Source: Chromatiaceae bacterium (lineage in GTDB: Bacteria; Pseudomonadota; Gammaproteobacteria; Chromatiales; Chromatiaceae). Taken from it: a stretch of DNA of 43,468 nt. Every line of letters starts with the position of its first letter. The stretch's first letter is position 1. Location of the stretch: assembly GCA_013426805.1 (NCBI GenBank), contig JACDZG010000057.1:1-43468 (forward strand). The letters are read 5' to 3'. The notes beneath the pieces were generated by a model. That model worked only from the letters and a program-made list of their open reading frames with translations. It did not search any database and was not told the DNA's origin. Positions 35,517 to 43,468 of the stretch are shown here, piece by piece. A program made the position numbers and the translations under genes.

Positions 35517-35966
35517 ATGCCGACACCTGCGCAAATCGCCCCCGGCTGTACGCTGGTGATGCATCTGGAAGTGCGTTTTCACGACGGCTTCGTTGGTTTT
35601 TCCACCTTCGATCAGGAGCCGATCACCTGTCGTCTGGGCGATGGCACCCTGGCTCCGGGGATGGAGGCTGCGCTGCTGGGTCTCGCGCCGGGTGAGGATC
35701 ACCTGATCCTGGCCGACGGTTCCGAGTTGTTCGCCGAGTATGACCCGGATAATCTTCACTGGTTGCCCGTGAGCGACTTTCCGCCGGAGCTGGACCCTGC
35801 ACCGGGCCAGGTGGTCGCCTTCACGACCCCGGCCGGGCACGAAACCAGCGGTCTGGTGCTCGAACGGGAAGGGGCGGGTGCGGCCGGGCGGGTGCGGGTC
35901 GACTTCAACCACCCCTTTGCCGGCCGTTCGCTGACCTTGCGGGTGCGTCTCCTGTCGGTCGCCTGA
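35517..35966 (+). CDS. slpA: FKBP-type peptidyl-prolyl isomerase SlpA/FkpB
   Basis: 149 residues from ATG 35517. The FKBP fold with an inserted IF domain is shown by LVMHLEVRFHDGFVGFST, LGDGTLAPGMEAALLGLAPGE and FAEYDPDNLHWLPVSDFP. Catalyses prolyl cis-trans isomerisation and acts as a chaperone in the cytoplasm. It lies upstream of ispH as fkpB does in Escherichia coli, which supports the call. Confidence 0.9.
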   Translation: MPTPAQIAPGCTLVMHLEVRFHDGFVGFSTFDQEPITCRLGDGTLAPGMEAALLGLAPGEDHLILADGSELFAEYDPDNLHWLPVSDFPPELDPAPGQVVAFTTPAGHETSGLVLEREGAGAAGRVRVDFNHPFAGRSLTLRVRLLSVA

Positions 35967-36075
35967 CCGCGGTTGGAATTGCCCCAGCGAGCCGATGCGG
36001 TCACCCGCGGCCACCGGATTGCCCCATAATGTCTGACTTCTTCTCTCACCCAATCTTCGCCTATCCTCTGTTGCC

Positions 36076-37032
36076 ATGGATATACTCCTCGCCAATCCCC
36101 GCGGTTTCTGTGCCGGTGTCGACCGCGCCATCGCCATCGTCGAGCGCGTGCTCGACCTCTATGGTGCCCCGATCTATGTGCGACACGAAGTGGTCCACAA
36201 CCGCTTCGTCGTGGACGGGCTGAAGCAGCGCGGCGCCATCTTCGTCGAGGAACTGGAGCAGATTCCGGACGGGGCCACGGTGATCTTCAGCGCGCACGGG
36301 GTCGCCCAGCAAGTGCGGGCGCAGGCGCAGGCGCGCGGGTTCCGGGTCTTCGATGCCACCTGCCCGCTGGTGACCAAGGTCCATCTGGAGGTGGCGCGGC
36401 ACTGCAAGGCCGGCGATGAACTGGTTCTGATCGGACACCGCGGACACCCGGAGGTCGAGGGCACCATGGGCCAATGCCAGACGGACGGCGGGCTCATCCA
36501 CCTGGTGGAGTCGGTCGAGGATGTCGCCGGCCTGCCGGTGCGCGACCCGGAGCACCTGGCTTACGTGACGCAAACCACGCTCTCGGTCGACGACACGGCG
36601 GGAATCATCGCGGCGCTGCGCGCGCGCTTCCCCAAGATCGAGGGTCCCAAGCGCAGCGACATCTGCTACGCCACCCAGAACCGTCAGGACGCGGTGAAGA
36701 CGCTGGCGGCGCGCTGCGACCTGTTGCTGGTCGTCGGTTCAGCCAACAGCTCCAATTCGAATCGCCTGCGGGAACTGGCGCACAAGCAGGGCTGCGCGGC
36801 CTATCTGATCGACGGCCCGGACGACATCCGCCGGGACTGGCTGGAACAGGCGCCGCGGGTGGGCCTGACCGCCGGCGCATCCGCCCCCGAAATCCTGGTG
36901 GAACAGGTGATTGCCCGTCTGCGAGAGTGGGGTGCCGGGAGCGTGGAAGAACAATCAGGCATTCGTGAACAGGTGGTCTTCAGCCTGCCGCGCGAACTGG
37001 CGGCAGCCGGCGCGGCCGCGAGCGGAGACTGA
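36076..37032 (+). CDS. ispH: 4-hydroxy-3-methylbut-2-enyl diphosphate reductase
   Basis: 318 residues, full length. IspH makes IPP and DMAPP in the last step of the MEP isoprenoid pathway with an iron-sulfur cluster. Cluster ligands C12 (GFCAGV), C96 (DATCPLV) and C197 (DICYAT) are present, as are H124 and E126 ([10 protein letters not shown]) and the SNSNRL phosphate loop around residue 225. In a phototroph this pathway also supplies carotenoids and the bacteriochlorophyll side chain. Downstream of slpA, 41 bases before thiO. Confidence 0.97.
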   Translation: MDILLANPRGFCAGVDRAIAIVERVLDLYGAPIYVRHEVVHNRFVVDGLKQRGAIFVEELEQIPDGATVIFSAHGVAQQVRAQAQARGFRVFDATCPLVTKVHLEVARHCKAGDELVLIGHRGHPEVEGTMGQCQTDGGLIHLVESVEDVAGLPVRDPEHLAYVTQTTLSVDDTAGIIAALRARFPKIEGPKRSDICYATQNRQDAVKTLAARCDLLLVVGSANSSNSNRLRELAHKQGCAAYLIDGPDDIRRDWLEQAPRVGLTAGASAPEILVEQVIARLREWGAGSVEEQSGIREQVVFSLPRELAAAGAAASGD

Positions 37033-37072
37033 TACCGTGCGCGTGCCCGATCCAGGCATTGGACGCTGATCG

Positions 37073-38158
37073 ATGAGCGATATCCTGGTCATCGGCGGCG
37101 GCATCATCGGTCTGCTGACCGCCCGCGAGCTGGTGCAGGGCGGGGCCGCGGTCACCCTGATCGAGATGGGCCGGACCGGCCGCGAGTCCTCCTGGGCCGG
37201 CGGCGGCATCGTGTCTCCGCTCTACCCCTGGCGCTACCCGGATGCGGTCACCGCGCTCGCGCGCTGGAGTCAGCAGGTCTACCCCGACCTGTGCGCGGCG
37301 CTCCATGAGGCATCCGGCATCGACCCCGAGTTCACGCCGAACGGGCTCTTGATTCTGGACACCGAAGAACGCGATCAGGCGCTCGCCTGGGCCGCCCGCC
37401 AGGGCGACGAAATCCAGCTCATCGATGGCCCGGCGGTGCGCGCGCTCGAACCTGAACTGGGCCTCGGTGCATCCCAGGCCCTGCGCTTGCCGGCGGTCGC
37501 GAATGTGCGCAATCCGCGTCTGGCCAAGGCCGCCCGGCGGGCCCTGGATGGGTACCTGCTGCTGTGTGAGCAGGAAGAGGTGCTCGACATCCTGGTCGCG
37601 CACGGCCACATTCAGGGTGTGCGCACGACGCAGGGCGTGATCCACGCCGATCAAGTCATCGTCTGCGCCGGGGCCTGGACCGGGCGACTCTTGAATCAGT
37701 TCTCCCAGCCGCCGGCCATCGCGCCGGTGCGCGGGCAGATGATCCTCTTCCAGACGCGGCCGGGCCAAGTGCGTCACACCACACTCTACCGTGATCGGTA
37801 CGTCATCCCGCGCCGTGACGGGCGCGTCCTGGTCGGCAGCACCCTGGAGCACACGGGCTTTGTCAAGGCGATCACCGCCGAGGCCAGAGACGCGCTCTAC
37901 CGCAGCGCCCTGGAACTGTTTCCCCTGCTCGAACAAGCGCCCGTGGAAACGCACTGGTCCGGGTTACGCCCCGGTGCCCCGAGCGGCATCCCCTACATCG
38001 GCGCCTACCCCGGCACCACCGGGCTCTATGTCAACGCCGGCCATTATCGCAACGGCGTGGTCACCGCCCCAGCCTCCGCCCGGCTGGCCGCCGACCTGCT
38101 GCTGGGGCGCGCGCCCAGCATCGACCCCGCGCCGTACGCGCTGGAGGCCCCGCGCTGA
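37073..38158 (+). CDS. thiO: Glycine oxidase ThiO (FAD-dependent)
   Basis: 361 residues. A DAO-type flavoenzyme: the Rossmann motif IGGGIIGLLTARELVQGG (from residue 6) binds FAD, and RESSWAGGGIVSPLYPW (about 37-53) is the family-specific cofactor region. The C-terminus has HWSGLRPGAPSGIPYIG and the GHYRNGV motif. It oxidises glycine to the iminoacetate used to make the thiazole of thiamine. No thiazole synthase gene is nearby, so it may be the tail of the slpA-ispH operon. Confidence 0.92.
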   Translation: MSDILVIGGGIIGLLTARELVQGGAAVTLIEMGRTGRESSWAGGGIVSPLYPWRYPDAVTALARWSQQVYPDLCAALHEASGIDPEFTPNGLLILDTEERDQALAWAARQGDEIQLIDGPAVRALEPELGLGASQALRLPAVANVRNPRLAKAARRALDGYLLLCEQEEVLDILVAHGHIQGVRTTQGVIHADQVIVCAGAWTGRLLNQFSQPPAIAPVRGQMILFQTRPGQVRHTTLYRDRYVIPRRDGRVLVGSTLEHTGFVKAITAEARDALYRSALELFPLLEQAPVETHWSGLRPGAPSGIPYIGAYPGTTGLYVNAGHYRNGVVTAPASARLAADLLLGRAPSIDPAPYALEAPR

Positions 38159-38194
38159 ACCACGACGCGCGATGTTTCGATGTTTCGGTTTGCG

Positions 38195-38223
38195 TTGAGG
38201 TAGACGACTGCTTCCCTTATAAT
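38195..38223 (+). promoter_or_regulatory. Sigma70 promoter of the tRNA-Thr gene
   Basis: TTGAGG (38195-38200) and TATAAT (38218-38223) with a 17-base spacer; the mature tRNA begins 15 bases after the -10 box. Confidence 0.75.
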
Positions 38224-38237
38224 CAGCGGTCCGATGC

Positions 38238-38313
<76 letters not shown>

Positions 38314-39639
38314 ATAAAATCAATGGTTCGGCTCGGAGGCGCTGGAGCTGAACTACAAGACCCCAACCGGCAAGGTAGCCAACGAGCTGCTCTACCGCCA
38401 CGACGAGCCCCGCCTGGAGCTGGTTGAGCAGGACCCCCTTGGAGTTTCGATGGCGACGGCGCCCTGTTTCGCCTGGTGTCGGAGGCGCACCGCATTCGGC
38501 TGGCCCACTTGGAGAACGACAAACGCGTCGGCATCGCCGCACCAGAAGCTGGTCATCTTCACCGAGCACCGCGATACGCTGAACGATCTGGATGGCCGCA
38601 TCACTACCTTGCTCGGGCGCAAGGAGGCCGTGGTCATCATCCACGGCGGCATCGGCCGGGAAGCACGCCTCAAGGTCCAGGAGTCCTTCAAGCACGACCC
38701 GCAAGTCCAGGTCCTGCTGGTCACCGACGCCGCGGGCGAGGGCATCAACCTCCAGCGCGCCCATCTGATGGTCAACTACGACCTGCCGTGGAACCCCAAC
38801 CGCCTGGAGCAACGCTTCGGACGCATCCACCGTATCGGCCAGACCGAAGTCTGCCACCTATGGAACCTGGTCGCGGACGACACCCGCGAGGGCGATGTCT
38901 ACCGCAAACTGCTGGAGAAGCTCGAACAGGCGCGTCAGGCCCTGGGCGGCTAGGCCTTCGACGTGCTCGGTAAGCTCCAGTTCCAGGGCAAGTCACTGCG
39001 CGAACTGCTGATCGAAGCGATCCGCCACGGCGAACGGCCCGAGGTCAAAGCTTTCCTCACTACGGTGCTCGACACCACGCTCGACCGGGGCCACCTGCAA
39101 GACCTGATCGATGAGCGCGTCCTCGCCCATGACGCCATGGACGCGAGCGGGGTCCGGCGCATCCGCGAGGACATGGAGCGCGCCGATGCCCGCCGCCTGC
39201 AACCCCACTACATCGAGTCCTTCTTTCATGAGGCATTCAAGCGGCTCGGCGGCACCGCCAAACAGCGCGAGCCCCGCCGCTACGAGATCAGCCACGTCCC
39301 CGCCCCGGTGCGCCACCGCGACCGCCTCATCGGCATCGGCGAGCCGGTGCTGCCGCGCTACGAGCGTATCGCCTTCGAGAAAACCCTGGTGGCACCCCAG
39401 GGCCAGCCGCTCGCCGCCTTCGTTTGCCCCGGCCATCCGCTGTTGGATGCCGTCATTGACCTCACCCTGGAGCGCAACCGCGACCTGCTGAAACGCGGCA
39501 CCGTGCTGGTCGACGAGCGCGATATGGGCACCGCACCGCGGGTGCTGTTCTACCTGGAGCACGCCATCCAGGACGCCGGCCTGACCCGTGCGGGCGAGCG
39601 CCGGGTCGTCTCCAAGCGGATGCTCTATGTCGAGGCGAG

Positions 39640-39712
39640 GATGAGAAGAGAGGGGAGAGGAGTGAGAGGGGGAGCGATGCATTATCGAGAGACAACTGTC
39701 TGGCAGAAGGCT
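39640..39712 (+). pseudogene. 5' fragment of a four-helix-bundle (S23-type) gene
   Basis: A purine-rich ribosome binding site and ATG at 39677 give MHYRETTVWQKA, the standard beginning of four-helix-bundle (23S rRNA intervening-sequence) proteins. It is fused in frame inside the helicase remnant just before ISLNKPDDF. Confidence 0.6.
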
Positions 39713-39775
39713 ATCTCGCTCAACAAACCGGACGACTTCATCCTCGCCATCGTCGAGTTTCTGGACGACGACGGG

Positions 39776-39882
39776 CACCGGGTCCACTACCTGCGCCGAC
39801 CCTTCCAGCGCGAACCGGATTTTGGCGTAACCAGCGTTAACTACGACTTTGCCGAACTGCCGGCACGCGCCGCAGCACCGGG
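39776..39882 (+). repeat. 107-bp direct repeat, left copy (DUF3883 end)
   Basis: Gap-free match to 40763-40869 with scattered substitutions; encodes [20 protein letters not shown]. The two copies flank the toxin-antitoxin locus. Confidence 0.85.
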
Positions 39883-39933
39883 ATGCCCCAGAGCAACGGC
39901 CCTGGCGTCCGATCCAGATCCCGTTGTATAAAG

Positions 39934-39953
39934 GCGCATAGACGTCTATGCGC
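39934..39953. promoter_or_regulatory. Perfect 20-bp palindrome, operator of the RHH antitoxin
   Basis: GCGCATAGACGTCTATGCGC is perfectly self-complementary. It lies directly after a TATAAA box (39927-39932) and 12 bases before the antitoxin ATG. Ribbon-helix-helix antitoxins bind such sites to repress their own operon. Confidence 0.75.
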
Positions 39954-39965
39954 TTAGGAGGCAAC

Positions 39966-40223
39966 ATGACCGAAGCAATCCGTTGGACAATCAAGGTGTC
40001 GCAAGACACTGATCGAGCGCTGCGCGGTTTCCTTGGTGCACAAGGCATGAAGAAGGGCGATCTCTCCAAGTTCGTCGAGGACGCGGTGCGTTGGCGGATG
40101 CTTGATCGCACGGTTCAGGTCGTGAAGGATCGCAATCAGGACATCGCGCCGGATCTGTTGGAGGCGATGATCGACGATGCCACGCGCGAGGTCCGGGCGG
40201 AGATGCGTCGCCAGGGTCAGTAG
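39966..40223 (+). CDS. Ribbon-helix-helix antitoxin-like protein
   Basis: 85 residues from ATG 39966 with a strong AGGAGG ribosome binding site. The N-terminal strand IRWTIKVSQDTDRALRGFL followed by KKGDLSKFVEDAVRWRML fits the ribbon-helix-helix fold; the helical C-terminus would bind the toxin. The PIN-domain gene starts 9 bases later. Its promoter holds the 20-bp palindrome. Intact, but its partner is broken. Confidence 0.8.
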   Translation: MTEAIRWTIKVSQDTDRALRGFLGAQGMKKGDLSKFVEDAVRWRMLDRTVQVVKDRNQDIAPDLLEAMIDDATREVRAEMRRQGQ

Positions 40224-40232
40224 CGTTGTCCC

Positions 40233-40644
40233 ATGCGCCTCGTTCTCGATACCAACATCTTACTGTCCGCCTTGATGGTTCGCGGTACGCCACCGGACCG
40301 GCGCTATGAAGAATGGCGACATGGGCGCTCAGCTTGCCTGCGCCGAACAGCAACTTGACGAACTGAGGCGGGTCTCGCGCCGCCCGTTTTTCCAGGAGCG
40401 GCTCACGGCGAGCGAGATTGGCCGCATGGTCAATGACATTCGCCGACTCGCCACGATGTGTTCTCCGTTGCCCGACGTGTCCGCCTCGCCGGACCCGAAC
40501 GATGATTTCTTGTTGGCCATCGCCCAGACCGCCGACGCTGACTACCTCGTCACCGGCGACAAGAGCGATCTCCTTGCGCTTGGCTCGCATGGGCGGACGC
40601 GAATCGTTTCTGCACGGGCTATGGTGCAGTTGCTTAACCCTTAG
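40233..40644 (+). pseudogene. PIN-domain toxin, frameshifted
   Basis: The start MRLVLDTNILLSALMVRGTPPDRRYEEWRHGR is a normal PIN domain beginning with the first catalytic aspartate (D6). Near 40330 the frame is lost; two extra bases would restore [21 protein letters not shown] and the rest, including [11 protein letters not shown] and [15 protein letters not shown] with the other acidic residues, to a TAG at 40644. The first frame stops at 40354. A ribonuclease toxin disabled in this way would leave the antitoxin harmless and free. Confidence 0.82.
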
Positions 40645-40873
40645 ATTTCTCGCCGACTTGGGGGGTCAATTACGTCTGGGACACCGAAAACCACTTTCGG
40701 GCCTTGGCCGCCACCGGCAATCCAGATGTGCCGCCCGTGCCCGCGTCATCGTTGCGGACTCGCACCGGGTCCACTACCTGCGCCGTCCCTTCCAGCGGGA
40801 GCCGGATTTTGGGGTGACCAGCGTAAACTACGGGTTTGGCGAGCTGCTCGCGCGGGCGCAACCACCGGGCTGA
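40645..40873 (+). pseudogene. Second DUF3883 tail fragment
   Basis: 40763-40873 encodes [36 protein letters not shown] and a stop, the end of a DUF3883 helicase. The preceding bases (about 40658-40740) read [26 protein letters not shown], a coding-like piece of another gene I cannot name. Confidence 0.75.
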
Positions 40874-40930
40874 GTTGCTTCAGGCCCCGCGCGGGCACCC
40901 CAATCCACCGGTGACCGGATCGACTCCGAC

Positions 40931-42352
40931 ATGCTGACATCGCTGCGCTTACAAGGCTTCAAGAACTTCCGCGACGCCACGGTCGCGTTAGGTCCGCTGA
41001 CCCTGTTGGTCGGTACCAACGCGGCCGGCAAAAGCAACGTGCGCGATGCATTCCGGTTCCTCCATGGCGTCGCGCGCGGCTACTCCTTGGCCGAGATCAT
41101 CGGCGAGAAGTGGGGCGACGGCGGGGTCTTGCAGTGGCGCGGCATTCGCGGGGGGATCCGGGAGGCGGCCTTCGAGGGGGCATCCATCTTTGGGCCTCGA
41201 TCAAGATTCCGGCCACTTGGACTCGCCGGGTGCGTAGTGAGGCCATCCTGGCCTGACAGCGTCAGGGCTGGAAGCCCTGACGACGCACGCCGCTGGCCGG
41301 GATTACGATCAAGGCCCATCTTTGCGTTGACAATGGGGTTCCGATATCAAGCAATCGGCGCCCAACCGCTCATTTTTCCAGAGGAAGGTTACTATTTCAT
41401 CGAAGTCGATGTCGGAGATAGCGGCAAGCCCCCACGGGTAACCCGCGAACGGCTGACCGTCGGTGATCTGATGGTCTTCGACTCACACCCGATCGGCGAT
41501 GCCTTGGCGACAGCACCCGATGACCCGGACCATCTGCCAGTGCGAATGATGAAGGGCGGCCAGCGTGGCGCCTATGGGGAGAAGCTCACTTGCCTGAGCG
41601 CCCGTCCTGCCTTGGGGCAGGTCGCAGATAAGGCGCGGATGAAGACGGCCAGGGACTACGCGAAAGTGGCCCTCGCCGAGCTGTCATCCATGCGCTTTCT
41701 CGACCTGGACCCTGACGCCCTCCGCCGCCCCTCGTTACCAGGCCAGACCGTCCTGGGCGACAAGGGCGAAAACCTCTCCTCTGTCTTGCAGAGCATCTGC
41801 ACCAAGTCCGATCTGAAGGCGGCCCTTGCCTCCTGGATTGCCGAACTGACGCCGATGGACGCCACGGACTTCGAGTTTCCAGCCGATCAACAAGGCCGCA
41901 TCCTGGTCAGCCTGATCGAGAAAGGCGGCGGGCACATCTCCGCGTATAGCGCATCCGACGGCACCTTGCGCTTCCTGGCCATGATCGCCGCACTGCTCGG
42001 CCCCGAGTCGTCGCGCTTCTATTTCTTCGAAGAGTTGGATAACGGCATCCATCCGGCGCGGCTCCATCTGCTGCTCGGTTTGATCGAGCGTCAGGCTGAG
42101 CGCGGCACCGTGCAGATGGTCGCCACCACCCATTCGCCGGAGTTACTTGCGCTGCTCGATGGCAAGTCTCTGGAAAGCGCATCGCTCGTTTACCGCCTGC
42201 CCGGCAGCAATGAAGGCCGAATCGTTCGCATACTCGATATTCCGGGGGCGGCCGATCTCATCGCCAACCAGGACCTGGCTAAGCTTCATTCCACCGGCTG
42301 GTTGGAAGACGCCGTCTACTTCTCCGCGGATGAGGACGGACCGGCACCATGA
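40931..42352 (+). CDS. AAA ATPase, RecF/OLD-like (AAA_21 type)
   Basis: 473 residues. Walker A GTNAAGKSN (residues 27-35) after LRLQGFKNFRDATVALGPLTLLV; ABC-type signature YSASDGTLRFLAMIAALL; Walker B YFFEELDNGIHP; H-loop VATTHSPELL. This is the SMC/RecF-like ATPase of OLD and PARIS-type systems. Residues of about 85-132 (41185-41325) look foreign: an in-frame palindromic repeat disturbs the region after EAAFEGASIFG. The stop overlaps the Toprim-like gene (ATGA), as in two-gene defence pairs. Whether the protein still works with the insertion is unclear. Confidence 0.85.
   Translation: MLTSLRLQGFKNFRDATVALGPLTLLVGTNAAGKSNVRDAFRFLHGVARGYSLAEIIGEKWGDGGVLQWRGIRGGIREAAFEGASIFGPRSRFRPLGLAGCVVRPSWPDSVRAGSPDDARRWPGLRSRPIFALTMGFRYQAIGAQPLIFPEEGYYFIEVDVGDSGKPPRVTRERLTVGDLMVFDSHPIGDALATAPDDPDHLPVRMMKGGQRGAYGEKLTCLSARPALGQVADKARMKTARDYAKVALAELSSMRFLDLDPDALRRPSLPGQTVLGDKGENLSSVLQSICTKSDLKAALASWIAELTPMDATDFEFPADQQGRILVSLIEKGGGHISAYSASDGTLRFLAMIAALLGPESSRFYFFEELDNGIHPARLHLLLGLIERQAERGTVQMVATTHSPELLALLDGKSLESASLVYRLPGSNEGRIVRILDIPGAADLIANQDLAKLHSTGWLEDAVYFSADEDGPAP
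41261..41281. repeat. Palindromic repeat inside the AAA coding region
   Basis: GTCAGGGCT-GGA-AGCCCTGAC, a 9-bp perfect stem. The surrounding 41185-41325 reads as low-quality protein (RFRPLGLAGCVVRPSWP), so an intergenic type of repeat appears to have entered the gene without breaking the frame. Confidence 0.6.
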
Positions 42353-42936
42353 AGGTATTGATCATCCCCGAGGACTTCCGCAAGGATCAGTACATGCTCA
42401 AGCCCATCGTCGAGGCTATGCTGACCTATCTCAACCGGCCCAGGAGCAAGGTCACGGTGCTGACCGATCCACTGCTCGGCGGCATCGATCAGGCACTCAA
42501 TCACGACCAGATCAGGAAGATCGTCGAACGCTACCGCGGCATGGTGGACCTCTTTCTGCTGTGCGTCGATCGGGACGGCAATGTCGACAGACGCAAGCGG
42601 CTCGACAACATCGAAAAGGCGATGAAGAGCCACCTGCCGCCCGGTAAGGTACTGCTGGCCGAACATGCCTGGCAGGAGATCGAGGTTTGGGTACTCGCCG
42701 GGCTGGACCTGCCGCCCGCGTGGTCTTGGCAGACGATCCGCGCGGAGCCCGATCCCAAGGAAAAGTATTTCCAACCCATTGCCGAACAACGTGGGCTCCT
42801 CGCCGAACCGGGCGAGGGCCGCAGGACCCTTGGCCTGGAGGCTGCGCAACGGTATGGCCAAAGGCTTCGGCAGAAGTGCCAGGAAGACCTCCAGGCACTC
42901 GAATCACGGATCGGCCAGTTCATCGAAAGCAAATGA
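42349..42936 (+). CDS. Toprim-like DUF4276-type protein, partner of the AAA ATPase
   Basis: 195 residues. Starts [25 protein letters not shown] with the Toprim-type glutamate (E8), followed by [11 protein letters not shown] (about 63-73) giving the D-x-D pair, and [17 protein letters not shown], which is usual for DUF4276-like proteins. Toprim domains cut or nick nucleic acid with metal ions. ATGA overlap with the AAA gene and again with the DUF1156 gene downstream. The ATPase-Toprim pairing is like that of PARIS or OLD-type anti-phage systems, but family assignment is by inspection. Confidence 0.72.
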   Translation: MKVLIIPEDFRKDQYMLKPIVEAMLTYLNRPRSKVTVLTDPLLGGIDQALNHDQIRKIVERYRGMVDLFLLCVDRDGNVDRRKRLDNIEKAMKSHLPPGKVLLAEHAWQEIEVWVLAGLDLPPAWSWQTIRAEPDPKEKYFQPIAEQRGLLAEPGEGRRTLGLEAAQRYGQRLRQKCQEDLQALESRIGQFIESK

Positions 42937-43311
42937 ATTACAAAAAGAAGCTCATCGAGGTCGCGCTGCCGTTGGAGGCGATCAACAAGGCAGTGCGCGG
43001 GAGAAGTCCATCCGGCACGGGCACCCCTCCACGCTGCACCTGTGGTGGGCGCGCCGACCGCTGGCGGCGGCGCGGGCGGTGATTTTTGCACAGTTGGTTG
43101 ATGATCCGTCAGCGCATCCGGATATCTTCAAGACCGAGAAGGCGCAGGAGAAGGAGCGGCAGCGGCTGTTCCGTATCATCAAGGACTTGGTGCTATGGGA
43201 GAACACCACTAACGAGATGGTGTTGCAGCAGGCGCGAGACGAGATTTGGCAGAGCTGGCGCTATACCTGTGCCGCCTCTACACCCTTTGCGAGCGCAAGA
43301 ATGCAGGATGA
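42933..43311 (+). pseudogene. DUF1156 methyltransferase remnant, internal deletion
   Basis: Begins [20 protein letters not shown], then one base is lost at about 42992 and the frame changes to [38 protein letters not shown], the typical DUF1156 beginning. It continues to [20 protein letters not shown], where the next expected segment is the methyltransferase core (DPFAGGG), but instead, in another frame, RLYTLCERK follows, the kind of sequence found at the C-terminus of these proteins. Hundreds of codons are missing. DUF1156 genes belong to a phage-defence cluster with DUF499 and helicases. Confidence 0.8.
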
Positions 43312-43350
43312 GGAAGTGAAGGCGCTCACAAGGACACCATAGCGAACAGC

Positions 43351-43468
43351 ATGGCCATCACCAACCACGAGCGCGTCGGCAAATCGCTGGAGCAACTGAA
43401 GGCCGGTCTCGGCCCATTCGTCGAGCGCGAGATTCATGGCGCCATCGCCGCGAACGCCATCTCCATGG
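43351..43468 (+). CDS. Start of a DUF499/Swt1-HEPN-like gene (cut by window end)
   Basis: ATG at 43351: MAITNHERVGKSLEQLKAGLGPFVEREI, a beginning shared by the large DUF499 or Swt1-HEPN proteins found beside DUF1156 methyltransferases. After VEREI the sequence no longer looks typical, so this may be another fragment. Only 39 codons are visible. Confidence 0.55.
   Translation, partial: MAITNHERVGKSLEQLKAGLGPFVEREIHGAIAANAISM

Larger units (their letters stand above)
38327..39931 (+). pseudogene. Remnant of SNF2-family helicase with DUF3883 end
   Basis: Piece one (38333-38430) reads [31 protein letters not shown], the helicase N-terminus, continuing after a frameshift as [23 protein letters not shown]. 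The whole first ATPase lobe, with Walker A and DEAH, is deleted, and sequence resumes at about 38542 with the second lobe ([47 protein letters not shown]). An in-frame TAG stands at 38951. A long C-terminal domain then leads to the DUF3883 tail [37 protein letters not shown]. The gene cannot give a working helicase. Related helicases accompany DUF1156 and DUF499 genes in phage-defence islands, and both are represented downstream. Confidence 0.85.

Noticed and set aside
35121-36137. Minus-strand open frame of 338 codons over slpA
   Set aside because: SlpA on the plus strand is well supported by motifs and by synteny with ispH.
38314-43468. A tRNA-linked att repeat or integrase gene marking a complete mobile island
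   Set aside because: No copy of the tRNA 3' end and no integrase are seen in this window; the other border may lie outside.

Overview
The window is GC-rich DNA from a bacterium. The slpA-ispH-thiO order, the type of LeuA, RimO and the intergenic repeats fit a gammaproteobacterium, probably a purple sulfur bacterium of the Chromatiaceae or a close relative. That placement is inference from gene content; no rRNA is present.

Layout. 65-2362: an AI-2E type membrane permease and a seven-bladed WD40 protein. 2748-5905: first copy of an unrecognised two-gene module (protein X1 + TPR protein 1). 6246-6319: a scrap of an Lrp gene. 6504-8813: secreted animal-type alpha-amylase. 9079-9321: truncated pgsA-like gene. 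9465-15643: a ParA-like/P-loop fusion ATPase divergent from two consecutive STAND-like ATPases, with two dyad operators between them. 15814-16474: decayed gene. 16605-20572: nuclease-helicase pair resembling a Hachiman-type defence system. 20730-21311: Uma2-family nuclease. 21351-23875: module copy 3. 24035-24283: antitoxin-like orphan. 24401-24865: intact Lrp/AsnC regulator. 25126-29108: module copy 2. 29473-31164: leuA. 31324-33438: secreted RCC1/CARDB protein. 33615-38158: housekeeping block (rimO, a small Cys-rich membrane protein, slpA, ispH, thiO). 38238-38313: tRNA-Thr(CGT). 38327-43468: a heavily rearranged defence island of gene fragments (SNF2/DUF3883 helicase, RHH/PIN toxin-antitoxin, AAA + Toprim-like pair, DUF1156 methyltransferase, DUF499 start).

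The main result is the X-TPR module. It occurs three times in 27 kb. Each copy is a pair of genes joined by a 4-base ATGA overlap, the X proteins share conserved motifs, and each TPR protein shares a conserved N-terminal region. All three copies are tied to the Lrp gene: copy 2 sits between 92-bp direct repeats of the Lrp start/promoter region, copy 1 lies beside a 74-bp piece of the Lrp 3' end, and copy 3 lies just downstream of the intact Lrp gene. Function is unknown; defence or signalling is suggested only by the neighbourhood.

The second theme is decay by deletion joining: several island genes have start and end pieces fused with the middle lost. The tRNA-Thr marks the border between the conserved housekeeping block and this debris.
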